DNA from: Vombatus ursinus
Taxonomy: Eukaryota; Chordata; Mammalia; Diprotodontia; Vombatidae
DNA length: 64,000 nt
NCBI RefSeq assembly: GCF_900497805.2
Contig: NW_020949602.1
Coordinates: forward strand, 3,358,219 to 3,422,218
Reading direction: 5' to 3'
Shown: positions 10,950-22,430 of the stretch, piece by piece
Position numbering within the stretch: position 1 is the first letter of the stretch
How the letters are laid out: every line of letters begins with the position of its first letter
Notes under the pieces: model-generated
The model's input: the letters and a program-made list of their open reading frames with translations, nothing else
Database searches by the model: none
Told to the model about the DNA's origin: nothing
Position numbers and translations under genes: made by a program

Positions 10950-10985
<36 letters not shown>

Positions 10986-11022
10986 CAGAGACAGAGACAG
11001 AGACACAGAGAGAGAGAGAGAG
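10948..11022 (+). repeat. (GA)n / (GACA)n microsatellite
   Basis: A mixed AG and ACAGAG tract within the L2 copy. It causes a serine/leucine-rich open frame on the minus strand that is not a gene. Confidence 0.9.
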
Positions 11023-11090
11023 AAAGTCTGGAAATAGAAGGGAAAGGGTATTCTGGATCTCTAATCAAGATCAGCAAGTGGTGATGGGAT

Positions 11091-12835
11091 AGGGGAGGAG
11101 GTCCATGTAACTGGTGTTAGAAAGGATATCCAGGGAAACAGCGTCATCCAGAGGTAACAAGCTCTTAGTGAGTGCCAGAAATGGAAGGAGTGAGAAAGGA
11201 AGACATTTTTAAGATGAAAAAAAAATTCGTTAATTATGGAGTAGGCATTCCAAAGGGCACCATGGAGGTGTGGGCAGATATGGATGGGGACATGTGAGGC
11301 GAGGTAGGATTAAGGTGAGTAGGAGCAGAAGAGTGGGAAGCTGGAGAGAAGGAGAGAGTTGTACATTGTCAGGAGGGCAAGGCAAGGTTCAGAACCGATG
11401 GGATAGGAAAGACATGGGGTGAAGGGTCATGTTAACCATGGAAGAGTGAGTCCAAGCGGAACATCCCTGAGGAGTTATCAGAGAGGGCTCCATGGAGGGA
11501 AGCACATGATTAGACTTTTTCAGGTCCTCTTTCAAGGTGTTGCATGATATGCCAGAAGGGAAGAACAGAAGGAGTCTTAGGTGCCAGGCCTACATTGAGA
11601 TGGCCCTAGGTTGGATCTGAAGTAATAGGTCTATGCAGGAAGACCGGGGATGGAAATAGCCCTGGGGAAAAGCCTATGAAAGCTACCTAGGTGGTAAGGC
11701 CTTGTTGGAGGGCTCAATATACTGGGTGGCAGGGCTCTTAGTTCTTAGACAATCCCAAAATTAAAAATCTTTTGTGAAGGCCCAAACCTACCATAGATAT
11801 TGGGCCTGGATTTTTATTTATATTTATATTTATTATTTATATTTATTAATTTAATTTTATTTATATTTATTTATATTCACACCCAAAAAATAAAGTTATA
11901 AGTGCAGTCATAACTTCAACAAGCAAACAACATTTTACAAAGTTCTCATAGGTTTCCACCTGCCTGGTGCTTGTAAGGGCTTGTCTTAACCCAAAACAAC
12001 TAGGAAGAAAACAAAAATGAAAATAAAAGCAATAACAAACAAAAAGGGGGGAAAAAGGAAAGGAAGGAGGGGAAAGTTCTTTTGTGAGGGGGAGCTTAGT
12101 CTCAGCTGAGTTCTAAGAGCACATGGGTCTGTCTACCCACAAATATTGGAGATTTGAGGTTGACCTGAAATCACCCCTTTTCTCCTCAAGTGAGAAATCA
12201 AATAGATCCGGTTAAAAATTCCTCTCATAGTTCTCTCCAGTACATGGGACAACCCACATGTCTCCATCGGATCCTCACCGAGGCAGATGTAACTCTAGGC
12301 AAAATCCATCCATGAGTCCTTACTGAGATGATGAGCATGCTATCTTCCTCCAGTGGATCCCTGTAAAACCATGGGGCATTCCAAATGCAGGTACAAGCTC
12401 ACCTGATGACACTATAAGCAGCCGATGTCAAAAGAAATCAAACTCTCAGATAGGCGTCTCATTGAGAGAAAGCTCCTTAAAAGGGATTAAGCACTAGGAG
12501 CCGAATGAAATCCACCCCTCCAATGCTAGAAGAGGCCCCAAGATGTTGCCTGTGATGGGGACTCAGGGACAGGGGTTGGATGGAATGGCGCTCTCTCTCC
12601 CGTGCACTGTTGAGTCAATTGGACGCAGATTCAGGCCTGGGGAACTGTCTCACTCCTAATAGAAAAGGTCATGGTTTTTCTCACACTTGCTGGCTCATCA
12701 TTCCTTGGATCTTCTCCAGGAAAATCTCCCAATATAGCTTTGGTATGGCTCGTGTCTAGGGTCTATCCTAAAAAAGGATTAACAGGGTCTTTTCTGGGAA
12801 GGTACTCACTGTACAAACCGGTAGATATCAAATGT
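11091..12835. other. Unassigned intergenic sequence with an AT-rich block
   Basis: 11091-11480 is purine-rich and may be the 5' part of the antisense L2. 11810-11875 is a TTTA/ATTT-rich tract. 11880-12835 looks like an interspersed element but no family could be named. No gene-like frame seen. Confidence 0.4.
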
Positions 12836-12839
12836 AGGA

Positions 12840-13330
12840 CCTAGCCAGTCAATAAACAGTTATATTGCCTACTATGTGTCAGACACTGTGCTAAGCACTG
12901 GGGGTGCAAGGAGAGGTAAAAATAGTGCCTGTGTTTAAGGAACTCACAGTCCAATGAGGGAGACAACATGTGAATAACTTTGTACATATAAGGAAGGTGA
13001 GAGAGAGAGGGAGAGAGAGAGAAAGGGCTCTTTTAGAAGGTGAGATTTGAGCTGAGTCTCAAGGTAAGGTAGAGAAGCCGGTAGGTTGAGGTAAGGAAGG
13101 AGGGGCTTCACACAGACAAAGCTCAGGATAAGCACATCATTACCAACCAGAGGCATCTGCAGGGGCTTCCCATAAAAGGTGACATCTGATTTTGCTTTAA
13201 AGGATGGTAAGAGTTCAACAAGCAAAGGTTGGGGGTGGGGGGAGAGAGACAGCATTCCACTGAGGGAATGAGAGAATGAATGCATCATTGTTAGAAAAAG
13301 GAGGTCTTTGGGCTTTCAGCTTGAAGGAGA
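12840..13330 (-). mobile_element. L2 3' region, antisense
   Basis: Starts 'cagtcaataaacagttatat', then 'ctactatgtgtcagacactg', 'aggaactcacagtccaatga', and 'ggtgagatttgagctgagtc'. A GA-rich stretch sits at 12998-13022. Confidence 0.8.
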
Positions 13331-13474
13331 GGAGTAGATGACCTCATAAGATCACTCTGGCTTTAAGATTCTATCATTTCATGATTCATGAGAAATACTC
13401 TTATCACAGGAACTGAATCTTGAAGGAGATCAAGGAAGCCATGTGGCAGAGGCAAAGGTGAAATAGAGATAAAA

Positions 13475-14075
13475 GGTCAAAGGATATAAACAGGCATTTT
13501 TCCAAAGAAGACACGCAAACTCTCAACATTAATATTTTAAAATGCTCCAAATCACTAATAATAAGGAAAACACAAATTAAAACAACTCAGAGGTTCCATC
13601 GCACACCCATCAGATTGACAAAGATGACAAAAAGGAAAGATGACAATTATTGGAGGGGCTGTGGGAAGACGGCCACTGGTGTACTATTAGTGGAGGTAGG
13701 ATTTGGTCCAACCATTCAGGAGAGCAATGTGGAATGATCCGCAAAAAAGTCACTCAACTGTGCATACCACTGCCCCTCAGAAGTCAAAGACAGAAGGAAA
13801 GGACTCATATGAACAAAAACACTATAGTGGCACTTTTTTTATTATAGCAAAGAACTGGAAACTCAGAGTATGACCATAATTTGGGGAATAGTTGAATAGA
13901 TTTTGATAGACAAACATAATGGAATATTATTATGCTCTGAGAAATGATGAAAGAGATGGATTGAAAGATGCATGGGAAGACTTGTCTTGCAGAATGAAGT
14001 GAGCAGAACCAGGAGAACATTTTCTACACTGACTGTAATAATGTAAAGGAAAATGACTTTGAAAAACTTGGGCAC
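13475..14075 (+). mobile_element. L1 ORF2 C-terminal fragment, sense
   Basis: Begins at the ORF2 segment 'ggtcaaaggatataaacagg' and runs through 'ggttccatcgcacacccatc', 'aaagaactggaaactcagag' and 'agtgagcagaaccaggagaa'. It stops short of the 3' UTR. More diverged than the copy at 24698. Confidence 0.85.
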
Positions 14076-16043
14076 TCTGGTGCAATGGCCAATCCAAGAA
14101 AGGCTCTATTAGTAAAACCCATGGCCTCGAGTGTTTATACAGAAATGCCTCAATATTAGACAGTGAACAAGAAGAGCAAGAGTTCTTTACTAAAGAGGCA
14201 AAACTGACCCTATAATAATACTAAGTTTGGTGGGATGAAACCCATATTTGGATTAGGGTTCTGGATATGTTTACCTCATTCAGAGGGAAAAGGATAAGTA
14301 AAGGGGTTAGGGGTTGGAAGGAAATGGAATTGTGTATCAAGAAGGTATACTCATATGAAGAAATCTAGGAAACAGAGAGGGGAAGTATGATAGGGGGATG
14401 TGACTGAAAGTCAACTGGAGAAACAGATGTGTTTTTGTCCCTGGAATATGCTACAGACCACTTGGACAGAAAGAAGAAATAGATGAGTAGTTTAGGAAAA
14501 AAGATGAACTTGGCACAGAAGCAGGATATAGAAGTAATGGGGGATTTCAGTTATCTGAATATCTACAAGAGCCCTCTCTTCCCAAGTATATCAGATAATG
14601 ATTTCTTGACTTGTCTTAGCAATAATTTAATCCTCTGAAAAGTGCAAGAACCAACAAGGGGAAATTCAATAGAAAAGATAGGAACCCTAGAGGGGAAAAT
14701 TATCACCCTTTCCTAGAGTTTGTAACAGAGGGAAAAAATCCAGGTTTAGCTTGACATGCACCCTAGATGTCGGGAGGCAGATTTCAAAGGGATGAGACGA
14801 GAGATAGAGTCACATGAACTAAAATGCAACAAGGGAAAGTTATCCCAGGGTGGATGGGAGATAGTAAAGAATGAAAATTTGAAGACAGAAAGGGAAATCA
14901 TTTCAGTGAGGAGGAACAGTTAAGATTTGCTAGAGGAGATCAAAGTGGATGCACAGGGAATTCACCAACAAATTTAGATTTTAAAAAGAATTCTGCAGGG
15001 GACAGAAGCAAGGCCAGATAACAGAGAATGGATTTAAGAACAAGGCAGAGTCTGGGAAAAAAAATAATGTCAAGAATGCTAAAGCTCAGAATGAGCTGAG
15101 GCTGAGGTTGGAAATTAAGGACTAAAATGGTGAGGGAAGAGTTTGGGGGAGAGGAAGGATTAAGTTATATTGGGAGAAAAGGAGGACCAAAGAAGCTAGA
15201 GGACTTTTACTTTGGGGTAGATGAGGTGATGACAACTGAAAAGAGAGAAAAGACAGAGATGCTTACTTATTTGCTTGCTTCTGTTCTCTTTGCTAAGGAG
15301 AAGGACTGTTGCACTGGAAATAGCAAAAATGGTTAAAAGGGAGCTCATAACCAAGATAAGTAAGGATATACTCAGTGGACACCAGCTGTAGTTGACAAAT
15401 TCAAGTCACTTGGCCCAGGCGAGTTACATCCTTGGGTCCCCACAGTGTTCAGGAAATATTGGCCCCATTTTCTTTTCAAATACAACTTTACTGATTTCTC
15501 TTATCTATTTTCTCATATCATCATATTGTCCCTGTTAAAGAAAAAACTATGGGATCTACAAACGACAGGCCAGTGAGCTTGACTCTGATGCCTGGTAAAA
15601 GGGGACGGTCAACAAACATTGAGAAAGGGAAGCAGTGATTACACAGGGACAACCTGGCTTCATCAAGGACAGACCATGGCAGACTTTCCTCATTTCCATT
15701 TGTGACAGGATAACCAAGATAGTAGATATGGGGAATGCTGTGGATATGGTTTGCCTAGATTTTAGCAAAACTTCGATAAAGTATCTCATGTGATTTATGG
15801 AGAAGATGGAGAAGTAGTGATGTGATAATGCCATTAGATGAACTCAGAGCTGATTGGATGGTAGATTCAAAAAGTACTTGTTAATTATATGGTGTCAATG
15901 TGGTAAGAGGTCTTTAGTGGAGTGCCCAAGGGATCTGTGCGTGGCCCTGCGCTGTTTAAAATTTGATCAATAACTTAGATTATATTGCTCCTCAGTGTTG
16001 CAGAAGACACAAAGTTGGGGGGTATAGGGAAGGGAGGCACAAT

Positions 16044-16133
16044 CATATGTATGTATATGTGTGTATGTATGTGTATATATATGTATACATACATACATAC
16101 ACATATACACATACACATACATATACATACGCA
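16044..16133. repeat. TATG/CATA imperfect palindrome
   Basis: The left half is TATG/TGTG-rich and the right half is its near complement, CATA/CACA-rich, centred near 16088. It could fold as a long hairpin. It lies inside the L3 copy next to an antisense MIR. Confidence 0.85.
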
Positions 16134-16362
16134 TATCACCTACTATATGCCAGGTACTTTGCTAAGCACTTTTTTTTTAGACATATCTCATTTGATTCTC
16201 TTAACAATCCTGGGAGGTGGGTGCTATTAATATTCCCATTTTACAGTTGAGGGAACTGAGGCAAATAGAGTTTAGGAGACTTGCCCAGAGTTACACAGCT
16301 AGTAAGTATCCAAGGCCAGATTTAACTGGCTTCAGGCCCAATGCTCTAACCACTGGGTCACC
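16134..16362 (-). mobile_element. MIR, nearly full length, antisense
   Basis: Antisense MIR: 'cacctactatatgccaggta', 'cattttacagttgagggaac', 'gagttacacagctagtaagt', 'caatgctctaaccactgggt'. Inserted into L3, which resumes after it. Confidence 0.85.
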
Positions 16363-16644
16363 GGTAACACAATGAATAAGAGTAAGTATCCAAAAGGGAT
16401 CTTGATGGCCTACAGCATTGGCTGAGTCTAATAAGACAGAATCCAATAGAGATAAATGCAAAGTCTTACACTGGGGTCCAAAAAGTCAACCTCTTGAGTA
16501 TGGAGGGTAGGAGGCATGCATGCATAGATAGCAGTCATTCTGAAGAAGATCTGGTTTTAGCTTCCCACCCCAACCTCCCTATGAGTCAATAGTGTGATAT
16601 GGCAGAGAAAAACTTCAATGTGATTGTGAGAACTGTGACAGGGA

Positions 16645-17172
16645 ATCCTCTCTACCAAGAGGAAAGGGACCTCTTGGGAGAGGCGTACCTATTCACAGGG
16701 ATCTGGTGACTTTGGGTCAAACAAAGGAGACCAAAGTCAAAGCAGTTTCTTAGCATATTAAGGAATGCTGTTCTCACTGAAGAGCAGCTCTGGCTTTCTT
16801 GGGTACAGATTTTGTTTTTATAACCTTTTAGGACAGATAGGCAAAGCATTTCACAAGAGAGGGAGGAGTAAAGAAAGAGGGGGGTCAGCTAAGGGAGGAA
16901 AGGGGAGAATTTGGAATGCAAGTGGCAGGATTTATGAAAAGAAAATGCTCCCTGTTCAGGGGAAAGTGACCAGACATAGGGTCTCTTATCCAAGAACGAC
17001 AAGCAGTGGATGAGACCATCCCCCTTACTGCTTCCTTGCATCGTTTGTTTTATTTTATTTCTCCTTCAATAGTGGTTGGAAGCTTTCTACTATTAGGCCA
17101 CCAGGTGGTTGGGGCATTAATTCATCAATGGTTGAGAAATAATAGTGGTTTTTATTTTTGCCCCCAAAGTCA
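16645..17172. other. Unassigned insert within the L3 copy
   Basis: L3 similarity stops near 'tgtgattgtgagaactgtga' and resumes at 'cattaagagggacagagttt'. The roughly 530 bases between are not L3. The insert contains a CTCF-like motif (GGCCACCAGGTGGTTGGG, 17096-17113). Family unknown. Confidence 0.5.
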
Positions 17173-17482
17173 CATTAAGAGGGACAGAGTTTTCAGGACT
17201 AGGGAGGTGACAGTCCCTTGCCAGCTGTCAGCTGGGCTATTCTCTTCAGTTCTGGGCACCATGGTGTAAGAAGGACATGTCTCCAGAGGAGACATTCAGG
17301 ATGGTGAAGGACCTTGAGTCCTTGTCATATAAAGACCAGTTCAAGGAATTGGGTAAATGTAGCCTAGAGCAAAGAAGATTCAGCAAAGACTGGATGGCTG
17401 TCTTCAAATATTAAATGTATAGTCATGTAGAGAAGGGATTATTTCCAGAGAGGTGATAACCTAGAGAAAAGAAAAGAATGAA

Positions 17483-17640
17483 ACAAATTTTCAGACACAG
17501 CTAATGCATAAATTTATTTTGCTTGATTATTCTTATTTGTCACAAGGATGGGCTTTAATTTTCCTTGGGTCCAGAGTTGGAGGAGGGGAGGGAGAGTAAT
17601 GATAATGTTTACAAAGAAAGAAAAAAAAGGAAAATAAAAG
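17483..17640 (+). mobile_element. L1 3' UTR terminus, sense
   Basis: Shows 'gctaatgcataaatttattt', 'tgcttgattattcttatttg', then 'ggaggaggggagggagagta' (G-rich tract) and an A-rich tail at 17615-17640. Only the last ~160 bases remain. Confidence 0.6.
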
Positions 17641-18755
17641 AGCATCAGAGAAACCAAGGGAAACATTTAAATATGAAAAACAAACAGTTATCTGAAGGAG
17701 TCATTTTTGAACATTTTTAAAGTCTGAAGAATTGAGCCAAGAGAGTTCAGCAGTGGACACAGACGAGCAGGTCACCCCTGGTACTAATCTGTTAAATTTA
17801 ATACATTTTAAAAAGCAAGGCTATACAATACAGAGTTTCACAGTTTCAGAAACAATCCTCTTTTTCTGTTTCTCTTTGTATATTGAAATGCTCACGTTTT
17901 ATTGATGTTTGTTGACAATATATGTAAAGCACTCCACATACCTTAATATAAACATAAATGTTAGCTATTGCAATTAAGTCCATAATAAAAAAAAATTAAA
18001 AACAAACAAAAAAGAAATACTTTCCTCTACTAGCTAGGAAGGAAGAAGTCATCCATTCCCTATTTGTTAGCAGTGCCACATTGGACCAACTGGCTAATAA
18101 TCACCTGTGATGAATTAGCTGTGAAGGATATATTTCCAGCTGTGTAACCAACAGCTGCATTTGTTTGCTTCTCCAGTTTATTCAGAAGGGTTAAGGGAAT
18201 TCAAATAAATCCATGCCATGTATCCCAAATATCCCCTTCCTCCTGACTCAGCAAACTTTGTGAAAACACTTCTAGCCTCTACAAAGGAAGACTGGAAAAG
18301 GCTTAGTGATTCCAGTTAGAGAGAGTGTTCTGAGAGCTCTCTGGTGGTGATTACTGAAGTTTCATCTGATTCAAACTGGTCTTCCCATGTTCATGGAGGG
18401 GTGAATATAATATGCTATAATCTTAACAGAGAAAAGAACTGTTTATAATAATAGGTCAACTTTACCAACTGGATGGAGGGAGACACGTTTGTGTATTGGC
18501 AAAGGACAATGGAAAACCAAGGAGCAGATTAGCTGCAGAGATAGTTGCCATTTACATGACAAATACCAGATAGTTCTGGAAGCAGCCTGTGTGAGTGTAA
18601 AGGAACATTTGGCTCCCACTGAAACTTAAAGAGGATTGTTCAATTTATAAACACACACACTCAGTCATGCACTCACACACACATTCACACATTTGCCTTC
18701 ACCCATACGGTATCTTAGACTGGATAGAGTGGCTAGCATAATCCCAAATCGTGAA
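17641..18755. other. Unique-looking intergenic block
   Basis: No recognised transposable element apart from a CA-rich stretch at 18648-18692 and an A-rich run at 17983-18015. No coding signature. Could include conserved noncoding sequence, which cannot be judged without alignment. Confidence 0.45.
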
Positions 18756-19245
18756 TGCTTTCTTTCTTCTCCACTCCTGGCTTTTTTCAAGTCCCAGCTA
18801 AAACCACCCCTTCCAAAAGAAGCCTTTCTCAATCCTACTTAATGCTAGTGTATTCCCTCTTTTAATTATTCTTTATTTGTTCTATAGATAATTGTTAATA
18901 AATAGCTGTTCACATGTTGACTCTCTGGTTAGATTGTGAGCTCCTTGAGGGCAGGGACTGTCTTTTGCTTTCTTTCTGTCCTCAATGCTTAGCACAGTGC
19001 CTGGCATCATAGTAGACACTTACTAAATACTTACTGACTGGCTGAATGTTAGTCTAATGATATTTATGAATTGACATGTGCCTGGTTCACCTACATCTAC
19101 AAGTCTTGGACTTCAGCTTTCACTTTATTCTAATAGGATGTAAGCTCCTGGAGAGCAGTGACTTTCATTTTTGTCTTTAAACCCTAAGTATTTAGCACTC
19201 ACTGTATACAACACACAGTTGCTTAGTAAGCACTTCTTAATTTAT
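18756..19245 (+). mobile_element. Two L2 3' ends, sense, in tandem
   Basis: 18756-19050 carries 'tgagctccttgagggcaggg', 'cttagcacagtgcctggcat' and the terminus. 19100-19245 repeats the pattern ('gatgtaagctcctggagagc', then 'agtaagcacttcttaattta'). Confidence 0.75.
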
Positions 19246-19439
19246 TGATGTGTCCTTGGGGAATGACTTTAATTAAAACTCAGTAATTATAGAACTTGTT
19301 TTGAAGAATAGAGGAAAGAGGGTGGGTCTTAGAGGCAAGATAGACCTACTCACCAGATGGTCAAGGGGAAACCACATATCTCCCTAACACAGGTAAATTT
19401 CAACTCCTCTGTAAATTTGGATGAGTAATAACATCTGTC

Positions 19440-20286
19440 CCCTCCTGGGTCACTGCCTTGTCATGGCAGAAGGGCTTGCTTGGCTCAGTGAAACTATGAG
19501 CTATGCTGTGCAGGCGTACCAAAGATGGACAAGTCATAATAGAGAGTTCTGACAAAAGGTGATCCACTGGAGAAGGAAAAAGCAAACCACTACAATCAAT
19601 ATTGCACAGGAACCTGGAATGTAAGATCTATGAACCATAAGTTGGACATGGTCGAATAGGAGATGGAAAGATTAAACACTGACATCTTGGGTGTCAGTAA
19701 ACTTAAATGGATAGGAATGGATGACTTTAATTCAGGTGATCACTACATATACTACTGCGAACAAGATTCCCACAGAAGAAATGGAATAGCCCTCATAGTC
19801 AATAAAAGAATGAGAAAAGCAAGACTGGGGTAGAATCTCAAAATGACAGAACGATGTTTGAATCCAAGGCAAACCATTCAACATCACAGTGATATGTCTA
19901 TGTTCCTGCCAGTGATTCTGAAGAGGCCAAAACTGCTCAGTTCTATAAAGACCTAGAGCATCTTCTAGAAATAATACCCCCCCCAAAAAAAAGATGTCAC
20001 ATTCATCATAGAGGATTGGAATGGTAAAGTTGGCAATCAAAAGATAATTGGGGGGGGGCAGTTAGGTGGCACAGTAGATAGAGCACCAGCCATGAAGTCA
20101 GGAGGACCTGAGTTCAAATCCGACCTCAGACCAAACACTAAACACTTACTAGCTGTGAGACCCTGGGCAAGTCACTTAACCCCAATTGCCTAAAAACAGA
20201 ACAAAACAAAACAAAAAGATAATTAGAATAATAGGCAAGTTTGGCCTTGGAGTACAAAATGAAGCAGGGCAGAGACTAATAGAGGG
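19440..20286 (+). mobile_element. RTE/BovB-type LINE fragment (endonuclease domain)
   Basis: The + strand reads in pieces like the BovB/RTE ORF: LDMVE then 'gagatggaaag', WIGMDDFNSGDHYIYYCEQD, RRNGIALIVNKRM, and after a gap IEDWNGKVGNQK and KFGLGVQNEAGQRLIE. The GDWNAK-type motif (here EDWNGK) belongs to the AP-endonuclease domain. The copy has several frame breaks and is interrupted by a SINE at 20051-20214. BovB/RTE LINEs are known in marsupials and are known for horizontal transfer among vertebrates. Confidence 0.85.
20051..20214 (+). mobile_element. tRNA-derived SINE (WSINE1/SINE1 type) inside RTE
   Basis: GGGGGCAGTTAGGTGGCACA head, B box in 'gagttcaaatccgacctc', CORE 'acttactagctgtgagaccc', end 'ccccaattgcctaaaaac' and A-rich tail. 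AAAAGATAATT lies on both sides (ending near 20049 and again at about 20215-20225), an 11-bp duplication. Confidence 0.9.
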
Positions 20287-20432
20287 TTTTTTGTTTTGCT
20301 TTGTTTTTTTGTGAGACAGTTGGGGTTAAGTAACTTGCCCAGGGTCACACAGCTAGTAAGTGTCAAGTGTCTGAGGTCAGATTTGAACTCAGGTCCTCCT
20401 GACTCCAAGGCCAGAACTCTACCCCTAACCAC
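20287..20432 (-). mobile_element. tRNA-derived SINE, antisense
   Basis: T-rich tail complement at 20287-20311, then 'cagttggggttaagtaactt', 'gggtcacacagctagtaagt', 'tttgaactcaggtcctcctg'. The head at the right is degraded. Confidence 0.88.
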
Positions 20433-20454
20433 TTATTTTAAGGGGCTAAATTAG

Positions 20455-20590
20455 TTGCTCAAAGTCACTGCTGTCTGTCCTTTGTTCTCAAAAAAGACCA
20501 TGACATCAGGGAGGTGGTGCCATAATATTCGAGTGAATTGGATTTAAGTGAGGGAAAGCTGTGTAAAGTTACCAGCGAGTTAAGAATTCT
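20455..20590 (+). repeat. Probable RTE-mobilised SINE or RTE 3' fragment
   Basis: Contains 'gctgtctgtcctttgttctc', 'aagaccatgacatcagggag' and 'gaattggatttaagtgaggg', a sequence I recognise as a common marsupial interspersed repeat associated with RTE elements. The family name is not certain. Confidence 0.5.
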
Positions 20591-21489
20591 CTAGAACGAA
20601 GTCACCACCAGAATTCACCTATAGTGGTGATTAACACCATTATAAGTAGGAAAAGCTAGCACTTTGGTGACAATCTGTTTTGCAAAGTGGATTTTATGAT
20701 TATCTCAATATTTTGCAAATTCAGCTCCATGGACCCCAGGTTTCTGGGAAATAAGTCAAGGATACTGGGAAGAAAAAAATACATCATAGTTGTGGACAAG
20801 CATGCATAGCACAGTCATCCACTTTGCTTTCTGTGTCAGTCATCTACAGAGTGTGTACCATTGAAGATTTTTCAAAATCCATTCTATGACTAAAGAGTTG
20901 ACTTCCCATTAGTCTAAAATCAGAGCATAACTAGGGATGGGTCACTGGGGTTTTCCTAGAAGGCTAAAATTTAGAGACTGGAAGATCTTATATTGCTTCA
21001 GCAGCATGGAAAGACTGAGCTTAGCAACTAGCTAGTAAAAGGATCCACAGGGTCAATCAGTCAACAATCCAATCACTCACATCTCAGTTAAAATAACTGA
21101 CAAGATGTTCTACCCTGATATCTTTGTCAGTGGGAATACCTCATAAAGGCAGTCAATCACCAAGAAGTGTGAACTAGGTATGAACAAGACCTAGACATCC
21201 TATTGAATTAATCAATCAAAGGCTTTAATTAAGTATGAAAAATCCTTACTCAACTAAAAAATCCTTAAAAGTCAATGGAAGAAATGGAAGTACATTATTA
21301 TACAGGGTTTTGGTACGAAAGGACACACAAATTCAGAGTCCAAGAATTAGAGTATTTGGCAGCATAAAGGGAAGCTGTCCCAGCCAAGCTTCTGAGAAAG
21401 AATCACTTGGTTTCTTACCTCTGAAATAGTAAGAATTACTCCTAGCCTAACCGTCTTTCAGAAACGTTATAGAGATCGAAGAACTTGAT
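20591..21489. other. Unassigned intergenic sequence
   Basis: No SINE, L1, L2 or L3 signature and no coding signature could be seen. Confidence 0.45.
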
Positions 21490-21705
21490 TACAGCACAGA
21501 TTTACATAGCACTCTAATATTTGTGAAATGCTTTACATGTATAATGTAACCCTGGGAGGTAGGGCTATTGTCCCCATTTTCTAGAGGTCCAGCCTCCACG
21601 CTGATGCCCAGCAAGGGCAAGTGTCCAAGGAGGGATTTGAACCCACGTCTTCCTGACTCCCAGACCAGTGATTTAGCCACTAGACCAGGCTGCCTCTCCA
21701 AATAG
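21490..21705 (-). mobile_element. MIR, antisense
   Basis: 'tgaaatgctttacatgtata', 'ttgtccccattttctagagg', 'gggatttgaacccacgtctt', 'gccactagaccaggctgcct': full antisense MIR order with one altered internal stretch. Confidence 0.8.
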
Positions 21706-21744
21706 TGTCTATAAAAGCATTTTATAAATTGGGTCCCTATACAA

Positions 21745-21872
21745 ATAAGTCCCTTCCTGCTCTAGTCCATCTTCCACTCAGCTGATTTTCGTAACAGGCA
21801 TGTCATCCTCCCTAGAATTTAGCACCATGCCCAGAATATAGTAGGTGCTTAATAAATGCTTGTTGACTCAAC
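21745..21872 (+). repeat. L2 fragments including 3' end, sense
   Basis: 'ctagtccatcttccactcag' joins to 'tagcaccatgcccagaatat' and 'gtaggtgcttaataaatgct', an internally shortened L2 3' end. Confidence 0.65.
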
Positions 21873-22284
21873 TTGACTGTGACCATTCATGGACCTTGGA
21901 AACTGAGTGAAGCCATTAGGGAGTCCCGAGTTTCAGCCTGACTGTGTCCCAACTTATCCTCTACCATAATCTTTTCTGTTCCTGCAAACTGGAATTCATT
22001 AGCGTTAAATGCATAGAATCTACCTTTCAACATGCTTCATATGGTAGGAAGGCATTTTATGTAAAGATATAGGATCTGCCCACAGCAATTTTGTAACCCA
22101 AAGGGAATACAAGACAGATGAATACCTATTAATCAACACATAATTATACGTTCATAACTATGCGTGTAAAATGGCCAAGGAAATCCAATATGTACCCATT
22201 ATACAAACATCTCATGGAGGATGGTGAATGAGTATCAGTAGAGGTAATGATAAATTATATATAGTATAAGTTTATTTTTCTGTG

Positions 22285-22430
22285 CAACTTGGGAACTACT
22301 ACCCTCCTCTGAGCCTCAGTTTCCTTATCCCCTTAAAATTGGGATAAACATACTTGTACTATCTTTGTACTAGGAGCATTGTAGGGAAGAGCTTTGAGAA
22401 CCTTTATGCAGCATAAAATTGTGAACAAAA
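22285..22430 (+). repeat. MIR fragment, sense
   Basis: 'tgagcctcagtttccttatc' followed by 'attgggataaacatacttgt' and a 3' half ending 'gagaacctttatgcagcat'. Confidence 0.6.

Larger units (their letters stand above)
7710..11090 (-). mobile_element. Long L2 LINE, antisense, split by an L1
   Basis: The 3' end is at the left ('acttactatatgtcaagctc'). It proceeds backwards through the L2 3' UTR and ORF2: 'gggtgacatgatcagacctg', 'ttttagacatgttgagtgtg', 'ctggggacacactgatggtt' (complement of the VPQGSVLGP region), and 'gatcattagtcacattgggg'. Without the L1 inserted at 9598-10483 the copy is about 2.5 kb, a large part of L2. Minus-strand open frames inside it are L2 remnants. It may continue to about 11480. 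Confidence 0.85.
14080..17450 (+). mobile_element. Near full-length L3 (CR1-clade) LINE, decayed
   Basis: CR1-clade ORF2 features appear in order on the + strand: 'gggggatttcagttatctga' (endonuclease, GDFSYL), 'aatgctaaagctcagaatga' (linker), 'caggccagtgagcttgactc' (RPVSLT), 'ctagattttagcaaaacttc' (LDFSKTS, equivalent of LDFSKAFD), 'ggagtgcccaagggatctgt' (GVPKGSV), 'gcagaagacacaaagttggg' (AEDTKLG, equivalent of ADDTKLG), and near the 3' end 'cagttctgggcaccatggtg'. Many stops and shifts break it. It is interrupted by a MIR, a TA/TG palindrome and an unassigned insert. Confidence 0.85.

Noticed and set aside
10547-11077. Minus-strand open frame of 176 codons with a Ser/Leu repeat
   Set aside because: Crosses a GA/GACA microsatellite inside the L2 copy; no domain.
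11880-12835. Suspicion of an old LTR-type element here and at 28030-28640 and 50800-50910
   Set aside because: No terminal repeats, primer-binding site or family signature could be recognised, so no fossil call is made.
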